Below are positions 46,002 through 53,857 of a stretch of DNA of 64,000 bases, piece by piece (the first letter of the stretch is position 1; each line of letters starts with the position of its first letter). The notes below the pieces were generated by a model. It was given only the letters and a program-made list of their open reading frames with translations. It was not told where the DNA came from and ran no database searches. Position numbers and translations under genes: made by a program. Location of the stretch: the NCBI GenBank assembly GCA_016716365.1, contig JADJWM010000017.1, positions 372,001 to 436,000 of the forward strand, in the 5' to 3' direction. The stretch is from Chloracidobacterium sp. GTDB taxonomy: Bacteria > Acidobacteriota > Blastocatellia > Pyrinomonadales > Pyrinomonadaceae.

Positions 46002-47144
46002 TCATGCAGCCGCCGACTGAGCCTTGTTGACTATCTTTTCGTAAAAGGCGATGTACTGCGGAATGATCTTTTCGGTGCTGTAACGTTCGATGGCCAGTTC
46101 GCGGCCGCGAAGGCCGAATGCCCTACGTTTTTCTTCATCGTGAAGGAGTTCGACCGTGTCGTGGGTCATCTTCACGATATCGCCCACATCGCTCAGGTAA
46201 CCGGTCTCGCCGTCGTTCACGACCTCCGGGATGCCGCCGATGCGCGTCGCGATCACGGGCAGCTCACAGGCCTGCGCCTCCAATGCGGCAAGGCCGAAAG
46301 ACTCGAGCTCCGACGGCAGAAGAAATATGTCCGACACGCCCAGGTAATCCGAAATGTTCGCTTGTTTCCCGACGAAGATTACATCGTCCTGGACATTCAG
46401 TTGTTCCGCCCTGTAATAGGTCGCCGAACGCTCCGGCCCGTCGCCCACCATCACAAGCCGCACTTTGTGGCCCTGGTCCTTTACCTTGGCAAAGATCTCG
46501 ACACAATCGACCGCCCGCTTTACGGCCCTGAAATTCGATACATGAACGAGCAGCTTTTCACCGTTCGGGGCAAGCTCATTGCGAAGCGGCGATCCTTCGA
46601 TCCGCTTGTAATGAACTGCGCAGATGAAGTTCGGGATTACCTCGATCTCGTCAAAGTCGAACGTTTCGATCGTCGCTCGTTTCAGGAATTTCGAGACTGC
46701 CGTCACGCCGTCCGACTGCTGAAGCGCGTATCGGGTAATAGGCAGGTAACTTCTGTCAGCCCCGACCAGCGTGATATCCGTTCCGTGCAGCGTGGTTATC
46801 ACCGGGACGTATCTTTTTTGTTTGATCGACTCCCGTGCCAGGATCGCGCTGATCGAGTGCGGTATCGCGTAATGCACGTGCAGAAGGTCGAGCTTTTCGC
46901 TGCGGGCGACGGTCGCCATCTTTGTTGCCAGTGCGAGGTCGTACGGCTGATGCTCAAACAGCGGGTACGACATCATCTCGACCTCGTGAAAATGGACCCG
47001 CTCGCCAAGCTCGGTTACGCGCGTCGGAAGGACCGACGAGATAAAATGGACGTTATGGCCGCGTTCCGCCAGGTCGCGGCCCAGCTCTGAACCCACGATC
47101 CCGCTGCCGCCATAGGTCGGATAAACTGTAATGCCGATGTTCAT
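46002..47144 (-). CDS. bshA: N-acetyl-alpha-D-glucosaminyl L-malate synthase (bacillithiol biosynthesis)
   Basis: A GT4-family glycosyltransferase that joins UDP-GlcNAc to L-malate, the first step of bacillithiol synthesis. Diagnostic features are the N-terminal PTYGGSGIVGSELG, the LLHVHYAIPHS segment, TTLHGTDITLVG, and the C-terminal sugar-nucleotide region ELESFGLAALEAQACE. At 380 aa it has the normal size. The stop codon lies 2-3 bp from the homopolymer block. bshB and bshC are not in the window. A large palindromic element lies just upstream of the start. Confidence 0.93.
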   Translation of the reverse strand: MNIGITVYPTYGGSGIVGSELGRDLAERGHNVHFISSVLPTRVTELGERVHFHEVEMMSYPLFEHQPYDLALATKMATVARSEKLDLLHVHYAIPHSISAILARESIKQKRYVPVITTLHGTDITLVGADRSYLPITRYALQQSDGVTAVSKFLKRATIETFDFDEIEVIPNFICAVHYKRIEGSPLRNELAPNGEKLLVHVSNFRAVKRAVDCVEIFAKVKDQGHKVRLVMVGDGPERSATYYRAEQLNVQDDVIFVGKQANISDYLGVSDIFLLPSELESFGLAALEAQACELPVIATRIGGIPEVVNDGETGYLSDVGDIVKMTHDTVELLHDEEKRRAFGLRGRELAIERYSTEKIIPQYIAFYEKIVNKAQSAAA

Positions 47145-47160
47145 ACTAAAGTTTCGTCAC

Positions 47161-47245
47161 GGGCAGAGACGCGAGTGTCAACAAGCGTGCATACACCCCG
47201 ACCAAACGCCCGCATGCACGCTCCCTTACTGTCGCGTTTCTGCCC
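47161..47245. repeat. 85-bp imperfect palindrome (REP/MITE-like)
   Basis: The left arm 47161-47192 (starting GGGCAGAGACGCGA, ending AGCGTGCAT) pairs with the right arm 47214-47245, whose complement starts GGGCAGAAACGCGA and ends AGCGTGCAT. The spacer is 21 bp. It lies just upstream of the bshA start, between bshA and the propeller gene. It resembles the short repeats found inside thiC. Confidence 0.8.
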
Positions 47246-47290
47246 GCAGCTACGTCTTTATCGTACCACGCGATCGAAAGCGTCAACGAG

Positions 47291-48610
47291 TCAAATGAGG
47301 ACCCGGAAAAAGGCAGCGAAGATCAATACTACCGAAAGGCAGGTGCCAGGCCCCTGCGATCGTGTCTGATTGGCGTCGGCAGCAGGCTCTAAAGCCGGAG
47401 GCGGTACGGACGGCGTTGGTTCAGCGATAGTGGTCGCGGTGCCCTTTTTCCGGACCAGATAAACGATCCCGGAAAAATCGTCCGTGAAAAGAAATGAGCT
47501 TTCATCCAGCTTGAAAATATCGCAGGGCCGGCCCATTACCCTTCCGTTCTGCAGGAACCCGGTGATAAAGTCGCCGAGCGGTTCATCCTTTCGCATTATG
47601 GCGATCTTGTATCCGTGGTCGATCGATTTGTTGGTCGAGCCGTGAAGGGCGACGAGGAACGCTCCCCGTAACGCTTCGGGCGCGTCCGCATCGTCGAAAT
47701 AATCGAATCCAAGTGCCGAGCTTCGGGCGGGAAAATGAGCATAGGGTGCGGTGACATTCGCACAGCCGCCCGGTCGTTTCAATTTTGGGTCGGCGATGAT
47801 CTTTCCGTTCGCCGAATGGCAATAGGGCCAACCGTAATCGGCTCCGTCCTTCACCGCGTAAAAGGTCTCGTCCGGCCGCTGCAGCCCCAGATGGTCCGAG
47901 CCCTGATTGGTCGCAAACAGATAATTGCCGTACCAACGCAGCCCGACGGCGTTTCGCAAGCCTTTTGCATAGACCCGCTGGTCCGAACCGTCCGGGTTCA
48001 TTTCCAGGATCGTCGCCCGAACCTCTTCCTTCTCGACGCACGAATTGCAGCTCGAGCCCACCGAGACATACATCTTCCCGTTCTCTCCGAACGCGATCGT
48101 CCGCGTTAGGTGCCAGCCGCCGTACTTGTAGGAAAGGCCGTAATTGGGAAACGTTGCGAGAGTTTGCGGAGCCGTGTCCGTCGGCTTTTCCTCGCCGCTC
48201 TTGAATTTTCTCCGCGTCAGCTTGCCGGTCTCGGCGATATAGATCCAATCCTGCCCTTCGCCGTCGCGATAGAATTGGACACTGTTAGGGTTGTGCAATC
48301 CGTTGAGATACGTCTTCACGGCGGCGAACTTTCCCGACTCCGGATCGAACCCGTCGAGAATGTAGATCGTGCCCCGCTTATTGTCGGCAAGGTTGTACAT
48401 ATCAGTGACGAAGATCCGCCCGTCCGGAGCCTTTGCGAAAAAGCGAACTCGTTTAAGGCCCTCGGCGGCCGGGATCATCTCGAAGCCCTCGGCCACATTC
48501 AGGCTGAACGCCTTTCCGGTCTTCAATGTGATCTTTTGCGGGACAAGCTTCGGCTGTGTTTGGCCGGCGGCCGTAATGCAGATGGCAAGAACTAACAATA
48601 GCGTTTTCAT
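47291..48610 (-). CDS. exported PQQ-type sugar/sorbosone dehydrogenase-like beta-propeller
   Basis: I chose the ATG at 48610 because a signal peptide (MKTLLLVLAICITAAGQ) starts there; the frame extends 13 codons further. The body is a six-bladed propeller of the soluble glucose/sorbosone dehydrogenase type, with family-like segments GRIFVTDMYN, GLRNAVGLRWYG, DGADYGWPYCHS and GRPCDIFKL. There are several cysteines, including a CNSC pair. The C-terminus has a Pro/Ala-rich stretch and a hydrophobic tail (VVLIFAAFF) that reads through a GC-rich near-palindrome and may be acquired. The cofactor is inferred from family. Confidence 0.82.
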   Translation of the reverse strand: MKTLLLVLAICITAAGQTQPKLVPQKITLKTGKAFSLNVAEGFEMIPAAEGLKRVRFFAKAPDGRIFVTDMYNLADNKRGTIYILDGFDPESGKFAAVKTYLNGLHNPNSVQFYRDGEGQDWIYIAETGKLTRRKFKSGEEKPTDTAPQTLATFPNYGLSYKYGGWHLTRTIAFGENGKMYVSVGSSCNSCVEKEEVRATILEMNPDGSDQRVYAKGLRNAVGLRWYGNYLFATNQGSDHLGLQRPDETFYAVKDGADYGWPYCHSANGKIIADPKLKRPGGCANVTAPYAHFPARSSALGFDYFDDADAPEALRGAFLVALHGSTNKSIDHGYKIAIMRKDEPLGDFITGFLQNGRVMGRPCDIFKLDESSFLFTDDFSGIVYLVRKKGTATTIAEPTPSVPPPALEPAADANQTRSQGPGTCLSVVLIFAAFFRVLI

Positions 48611-48723
48611 ATCGGTTCGTGGTATTTGTTCATAGATCACACAGAGCAAAAGAAATGGTCCGATCGGCTGATAACTGAAGACCCGCGAGACTGGTCATTA
48701 TCTTTCACCTATCACATTTTTTT

Positions 48724-49612
48724 ATGCCAAAAGCACTTGGAATCTATGATATCGACAAGTTCCTGATCAAAAAAGACTCGACGGTCGAACTCAACGAAAC
48801 ACGAGACCGACTTCACCGGCGATTATACGGACAAAGACGAGGCGGTAAAAGACCTGCAGGAGAACATCCAGCGTCTGCGGGAATTACAGGATGTTCTCTA
48901 TGCCCAGGACATCTATTCGCTGCTCATCATCTTTCAGGCGATGGACGCCGCCGGCAAGGACGGCGCGATCGAGCACGTAATGAGCGGCGTCAATCCTCAA
49001 GGGGTCTCGGTCGTTTCCTTCAAACAGCCGTCTGATGAGGAGCTTTCTCATGACTATCTTTGGCGGTGCCAAAAGAATTTGCCCGAACGCGGCCGGATCG
49101 GCATCTTCAACCGTTCTCATTACGAAGAGGTGCTCGTCGTGCGCGTCCATCCGGCGATCCTTCAGGCGCAGCACCTTCCTCCGGAGATAAAGAACGACCC
49201 CGGCATCTGGAAGAAGCGATTCGAGCATATCCGCGATTGGGAACAGCACCTGGCCGAGAACGGCACCCACATCCTGAAATTCTTCCTGAATGTATCAAAG
49301 AAGGAGCAGAAAAGGCGGTTTCTCGATCGCATCGATGAACCGGACAAAAACTGGAAATTCTCGATGGGCGACGTAAAGGAACGCGGCCACTGGGACGATT
49401 ATATGAAGGCCTATGAGGAAGCGATAAGTGCCACATCGACCGAATATGCCCCGTGGTACGTTATCCCTGCGGACAAAAAATGGTTCACGCGGCTGGCGGT
49501 TTCTGAAGTTATCGTAAACAAACTTGGGTCGCTTGACCTGCATTATCCGGTAGTATCGGATAAACATAAGGCAGAACTGGCCCAGGCGAAGACGGTGCTT
49601 GAAGGCGAGTGA
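48724..49612 (+). pseudogene. ppk2: polyphosphate kinase 2, split by a single-base frameshift
   Basis: PPK2 enzymes move phosphate between polyphosphate and nucleotides. The first roughly 25 codons from the ATG at 48724 (MPKALGIYDIDKFLIKKDS) are in one frame. From about 48800 the family sequence continues in another frame to 49612, with Walker A AMDAAGKDGA, Walker B region GIFNRSHYEEVLVVRVHP and the lid motif KKEQKRRFLDRID. Removing one A from the GAAAC at 48796-48800 restores a continuous protein of about 295 aa, the normal length. This is either a sequencing indel or a young pseudogene. Confidence 0.88.
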
Positions 49613-49699
49613 GATAAGGAGATCTTGATGCCCGATGATGGCCAATGACCATAGAACTTTTCCGGAATCCGGTTCGTTCAGTTAAAAAGAAGGAGAAGA

Positions 49700-50296
49700 A
49701 TGTTTTGCGCAAATTGCGGCCTTGAAGATCTTCAGGCCAACCAGTTCTGCCGCTCCTGCGGCTCGGACCTTCGGCCGGTGAGGAACGCGCTTGCACGGCC
49801 GGACCAGATCACGGAATCGGCTGCTGTGGCCCGCGACGAGATCGGGCGTGCCGTGGCGGCAAAGATCCGCGAAACACGGACCGCTGCCGAGCTTTCAACC
49901 GTTGCCGAAGAGGTGCTCCCGGAGCTCGAGAAATTCCTCGAATCCCCGGAAGAAAAACGCCTCCGCCGAATGCGGGTCGGGATGTTGCTTTCCTCGATAG
50001 GCCTTGGAGCCGCGGTCGGGATCTCGATCGTCAGCCGGTTCATGAACGACCGGGATGTCATTTTCCTGGCCGCGCTCGGTGTGGTCTGCTTTTTCCTCGG
50101 TCTCGGTTTTATCCTGAACGGGTTCCTCCTGACCGTCCCGCGAAGGTCCCTGCCGGCGGGTTCGTCTGCAGCGGCCGGTCAGCGGGAGCTTGATACTGAA
50201 CTTGGGCGGTCCCCGGCGCTTCAGCCCGCCGCGGCAAGAGACGAGTTTACCAGCGTCGTCGAACAAACTACCCGGAATCTGAAGGATGTGCGATAG
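49700..50296 (+). CDS. zinc-ribbon membrane protein
   Basis: The N-terminal zinc ribbon is CANCG...CRSCG (residues 3-21). A charged helical region (about 40-100) follows, then two membrane segments (about 92-112 and 120-142) and a polar tail. Such small ribbon-plus-membrane proteins are common and functionally undefined. It lies 87 bp after ppk2 on the same strand and converges on the sugar dehydrogenase gene. Confidence 0.8.
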   Translation: MFCANCGLEDLQANQFCRSCGSDLRPVRNALARPDQITESAAVARDEIGRAVAAKIRETRTAAELSTVAEEVLPELEKFLESPEEKRLRRMRVGMLLSSIGLGAAVGISIVSRFMNDRDVIFLAALGVVCFFLGLGFILNGFLLTVPRRSLPAGSSAAAGQRELDTELGRSPALQPAAARDEFTSVVEQTTRNLKDVR

Positions 50297-50317
50297 CCGT
50301 CCATTCGACCGGCGGCC

Positions 50318-51472
50318 TTATTTTGCCGGTACGATCCGCATAATTCGGTCGTCCGTGTCGGCTGGCCGGCCGCGTCCGTCGCGGTTTGAGGTTGAGAAGT
50401 AAAGTAAGCCGTCCGGCCCCTCGCCGATCTCGCGGATACGGCCCATGTTTCCTTTCAGCAGGTCTTCCTGCCGGACAACTTTTCGCCCGTCCAGCACCAC
50501 CCGGACGATCCGCGCGCCACGCAGGCACCCCAAAAAGAAATTGCCCTTGAAGGCCGGCAGTTTGTCGCCGTTGTAGAATGCCCCGCTGGCCGGGGCACAC
50601 GCCGGCGAGAATTCGATCAGCGGTGCGATCATTCCGGCCTGTGTCTTTGCTCCCCAGATCGCCGGCCAGCCATAATCTTTCCCCGCTTCCACGATGTTCA
50701 CCTCATCGGCTCCGCCGCCGCGTCCCTCAAAGCCGCTCGGGCCGTGTTCCGTTTGGAACATCAGGCCGGTGCCGGGCTGCCACGCCAGGCCCTGAGCGTT
50801 TCGATGGCCGAACGACCAGATCTCGGGCCGCGCCCCCGCCTGCTTTACGAACGGATTGTCCTGCGGCACGGTTCCGTCGTCGTTCAGCCGCAGCGTTTTG
50901 CCGGCGAGCGAATTCATCTGCTGGGCCAGGTCCCATTTCGTCGCGTCGCCGGTCGTGACGTAAAGCTTGCCGTCCGGTCCGAAGCGAGCCCGCGTCCCCG
51001 CGTGGTTCGGTGCCGCGGGAATGTTCTCGATTATCACCTTCGGTTCGGTGAATTTGCCGCCTGCGAATTTGAAGCGGACGACCTTGACCTGTTTTCCGTC
51101 GCCGCGGTACGCGTAGGCGATATATACGAAGTTGTTCGACGCGAAATTCGGATGTGCCGAAATGTCCATCAGCCCGCTCTCGCTGGACGGTTCGACGTCC
51201 GGAACGACGTAGACCGGTTCCGGCACGAGCTTGCCGTCCTTAAGGATCCTTACGCGGCCGGGCCTTTCCGTAAACAGCATGTCCCCGTTCGGCAGCCACG
51301 CGAAACCCCACGGCACTTCGAGGCCCGTTGCCACCGTCTCAACACGGAAATCGGAGCTCTGTCCGTCGGAGACCTCGAAGACGGTCCCGTTAACATTTCC
51401 GGTCGGAGCCGCATTCGAGCACCCGAACGCGACGGCAAATCCCGTAAACACCATCAACGCGAATTTAGCCAT
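50318..51472 (-). CDS. aldose sugar dehydrogenase-like PQQ enzyme (YliI type), probable lipoprotein
   Basis: An AAAGGAG ribosome site lies 6 nt before the ATG. The signal ends in AFGCSN, a plausible lipobox. The mature protein is a soluble-glucose-dehydrogenase-fold propeller with the YliI-type blocks VPWGFAWLPNGDMLFTERPGR, NHAGTRARFGPDGKLYVTTGD, RNAQGLAWQPGTG and EHGPSG. These give the conserved catalytic His and PQQ-contacting Arg positions of the family. It probably oxidises aldoses in the periplasm; PQQ synthesis genes are not in the window. It is divergent from the riboswitch-controlled thiC. Confidence 0.9.
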   Translation of the reverse strand: MAKFALMVFTGFAVAFGCSNAAPTGNVNGTVFEVSDGQSSDFRVETVATGLEVPWGFAWLPNGDMLFTERPGRVRILKDGKLVPEPVYVVPDVEPSSESGLMDISAHPNFASNNFVYIAYAYRGDGKQVKVVRFKFAGGKFTEPKVIIENIPAAPNHAGTRARFGPDGKLYVTTGDATKWDLAQQMNSLAGKTLRLNDDGTVPQDNPFVKQAGARPEIWSFGHRNAQGLAWQPGTGLMFQTEHGPSGFEGRGGGADEVNIVEAGKDYGWPAIWGAKTQAGMIAPLIEFSPACAPASGAFYNGDKLPAFKGNFFLGCLRGARIVRVVLDGRKVVRQEDLLKGNMGRIREIGEGPDGLLYFSTSNRDGRGRPADTDDRIMRIVPAK

Positions 51473-51597
51473 GATCTACTCCTTTATTTTCCATTACCAT
51501 TTTTGTCAGACGGTCGAGGCACCTTTCCGGTTGGCACCGTTCTCAAATGGTCATACTTTGCCCTTAACAGTAGAATATACTTCAAGCAAGAGTTTTC

Positions 51598-51682
51598 AGG
51601 GGAGCCAATCGCGGCTGAGAGTTGTGTCCGTTCCGGGCCCATTACCCTAAAAACCTGATGCGGATAATACCGACGAAGGGAG
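51598..51682 (+). promoter_or_regulatory. TPP riboswitch (THI element)
   Basis: The conserved thi-box strings are present in order: GGGGAGCC, GGCTGAGAG, then ACCTGATGCGGATAATACCG and CGAAGGGAG. The last string also contains the ribosome binding site, 7 nt from the thiC ATG, so the element probably controls translation start when thiamine pyrophosphate binds. Confidence 0.96.
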
Positions 51683-51689
51683 AAAAACG

Positions 51690-53816
51690 ATGAAAGAACA
51701 GTTGTCAGTTGTCAGCGGCCAGTTGTCAGAGGAACAGCAGCCCGAAATGCAGAAGCCCGCGCGTGAGCAAGGGCGTAATACGAACTCTGCTGCGAAAATA
51801 CCTTCCGCGGCCGAGCAGGCCAGCGATCAGGTGCACCTGCCCGCCTCGCGAAAGATCTACGTCGAAACGAACGGCAATTCCGTCAACCCGAACGATCACA
51901 CTCTTCGAGTCCCTTTCCGTGAGATCGCGCTCACGCCGTCGAAAGCCATGGACGGCACTATCGAAGAAAATCCGCCCGTCCGCGTTTACGACACGAGCGG
52001 CCCGTGGACCGATCCCGATCAGAAACATAACGTCCGCGACGGCCTGCCCGCGCATAGGCGTGACTGGATAATCGCCCGCGGCGACGTGGAAGAATACGAA
52101 GGCCGCGAGGTTCTGCCGCAGGACAACGGCTACCTGACAAAAGGTGCCGAAGAGCTTGCAATGCGGAAACTCGAGCGTGAGCAAGGGCGTAACGGCCACG
52201 GCCGGCTCGAAGAATTTCCCGGCCTCAAGCGTGCTACGCTCAGAGCCAAACCCGGCCATTGCGTCACCCAGATGCACTACGCCCGCCGCGGCATCATCAC
52301 GCCCGAAATGGAGTTCATCGCGATCCGCGAAAACCTCGGCCGCCAGTTCGGAGTCCCGGCTTTAGCCGGCCTCCTCGGCGAGAGCGGGTCGCCTGAAGGC
52401 CGGACTCAGAACGACCGATCCTCGCTCTATCACCAACATCCGGGCCAATCCTTCGGTGCCGCCATCCCCGAATATGTAACGCCCGAATTCGTCCGCGACG
52501 AAGTCGCCCGCGGCCGCGCGATCATCCCCGCGAACATCAACCACCCGGAAAGCGAGCCGATGATCATCGGCCGCAACTTCCTCGTAAAGATCAACGCCAA
52601 CATCGGCAATAGCGCGATAGCTTCGTCGATCGAGGAAGAGGTCGAGAAGATGCGCTGGTCAACGCTGTGGGGTGCCGACACGGTGATGGACCTCTCGACA
52701 GGCAAGAACATCCACGCCACGCGCGAATGGATCCTCAGAAATTCGCCGGTTCCGATCGGTACCGTGCCCATCTACCAAGCGCTTGAGAAGGTAAACGGTA
52801 AGGCCGAAGACCTTACCTGGGAGATCTATCGCGACACGCTGATCGAACAGGCCGAGCAGGGAGTCGATTACTTTACGATCCACGCAGGCGTTCGGCTGCC
52901 ATACATTCCGCTCACCGCGAAACGCACGACCGGCATCGTCAGCCGCGGCGGTTCGATCATGGCCAAATGGTGCCTCGCTCATCACGAAGAGAGCTTCCTC
53001 TACACACGCTTTCGCGAGATCTGCGAGATCATGCGCACCTACGACGTCAGCTTCAGTCTTGGAGACGGATTACGGCCCGGCTCCATCGCCGACGCGAATG
53101 ACGAAGCACAGTTTGCCGAACTCGAAACGCTCGGCGAGCTCACCAAGATCGCGTGGGAGATGGATTGCCAGACCATGATCGAAGGCCCCGGCCATGTGCC
53201 GATGCACCTGATCAAAGAGAACATGGACAAGCAGCTCGAGGTTTGCGGCGAGGCACCGTTCTACACGCTCGGGCCGCTGACGACCGACATTGCTCCTGGG
53301 TACGATCACATCACTTCGGGCATTGGTGCCGCGATGATCGGCTGGTTCGGTACCGCGATGCTGTGCTACGTCACGCCGAAAGAACACCTCGGCCTGCCCA
53401 ACAAACAGGACGTAAAGGAAGGCGTTATCACCTACAAGCTAGCCGCCCACGCCGCCGACCTCGCGAAAGGGCACCCCGGTGCACAGTACCGCGACAACGC
53501 CCTCTCAAAGGCCCGATTCGAGTTCCGCTGGGAAGACCAATTCAACCTCGGCCTCGACCCCGAAAAAGCGAAGGAGTTTCACGACGAGACGCTGCCGGCT
53601 GAAGGCGCCAAACTCGCCCACTTCTGCTCAATGTGCGGCCCGCACTTCTGCTCGATGAAGATCACGCAGGACGTCCGCGAATATGCCGAAAAACACGGCG
53701 TCGCGGAAGAAAAAGCCCTCGCCGTTGGAATGAGCGAAAAGGCAAAAGAGTTTGTCGCGTCCGGCAGCGAGATTTATCACGGCCCGGACGGAGCGGCCGG
53801 CGGCGAACATCATTGA
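51690..53816 (+). CDS. thiC: phosphomethylpyrimidine synthase with in-frame repeat insertions
   Basis: A radical SAM enzyme converting aminoimidazole ribotide to HMP phosphate for thiamine synthesis. Nearly the whole family sequence is intact, including RAIIPANINHPESEPMIIGR, the GPLTTDIAPGYDH region and the C-terminal cluster motif CSMCGPHFC. At 708 aa it is longer than typical (about 630). The excess comes from a repetitive N-terminus built from three CAGTTGTCAG words, two REQGRN stretches and a roughly 20-residue palindrome-encoded insert near residue 225. The ATG at 51690 is fixed by the ribosome site in the TPP riboswitch. Confidence 0.95.
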   Translation: MKEQLSVVSGQLSEEQQPEMQKPAREQGRNTNSAAKIPSAAEQASDQVHLPASRKIYVETNGNSVNPNDHTLRVPFREIALTPSKAMDGTIEENPPVRVYDTSGPWTDPDQKHNVRDGLPAHRRDWIIARGDVEEYEGREVLPQDNGYLTKGAEELAMRKLEREQGRNGHGRLEEFPGLKRATLRAKPGHCVTQMHYARRGIITPEMEFIAIRENLGRQFGVPALAGLLGESGSPEGRTQNDRSSLYHQHPGQSFGAAIPEYVTPEFVRDEVARGRAIIPANINHPESEPMIIGRNFLVKINANIGNSAIASSIEEEVEKMRWSTLWGADTVMDLSTGKNIHATREWILRNSPVPIGTVPIYQALEKVNGKAEDLTWEIYRDTLIEQAEQGVDYFTIHAGVRLPYIPLTAKRTTGIVSRGGSIMAKWCLAHHEESFLYTRFREICEIMRTYDVSFSLGDGLRPGSIADANDEAQFAELETLGELTKIAWEMDCQTMIEGPGHVPMHLIKENMDKQLEVCGEAPFYTLGPLTTDIAPGYDHITSGIGAAMIGWFGTAMLCYVTPKEHLGLPNKQDVKEGVITYKLAAHAADLAKGHPGAQYRDNALSKARFEFRWEDQFNLGLDPEKAKEFHDETLPAEGAKLAHFCSMCGPHFCSMKITQDVREYAEKHGVAEEKALAVGMSEKAKEFVASGSEIYHGPDGAAGGEHH
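51761..51778 (+). repeat. short repeat copy 1 inside thiC
   Basis: GCGTGAGCAAGGGCGTAA, repeated exactly at 52175-52192 in the same reading frame (encodes REQGRN). The CAGTTGTCAG words at 51699-51729 lie just upstream. Confidence 0.85.
52175..52192 (+). repeat. short repeat copy 2 inside thiC
   Basis: An exact copy of 51761-51778, again read as REQGRN, in a region where ThiC length varies between species. Confidence 0.85.
52351..52407 (+). repeat. palindromic insertion inside thiC
   Basis: Arms 52351-52370 (GAGTCCCGGCTTTAGCCGGC) and 52391-52407 (GCCTGAAGGCCGGACTC) are imperfect inverted repeats around a 20-bp spacer. They are read in frame as an extra segment between the RENLGRQ and HQHPGQSFGA blocks that are contiguous or nearly so in ordinary ThiC. 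Confidence 0.75.
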
Positions 53817-53823
53817 ACCATGT

Positions 53824-53855
53824 GAATTGCCGTCAGCTTAGGGTGACGGCAATTC
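53824..53855. terminator. bidirectional terminator between thiC and the oxidoreductase gene
   Basis: Perfect 12-bp stem GAATTGCCGTCA/TGACGGCAATTC with an 8-nt loop, flanked by short A/T-rich ends. It serves convergent genes. Confidence 0.8.
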
Positions 53856-53857
53856 AT

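Noticed and set aside
45846..47090. A 414-codon plus-strand frame covering the homopolymer block and bshA
   Set aside because: It is antisense to a well-supported bshA and begins inside probable artefact sequence with Lys/Gly runs.
47161..47245. tRNA-like or structured RNA gene
   Set aside because: It has a single long hairpin with no cloverleaf arms, no T-loop and no CCA; a palindromic repeat fits better.
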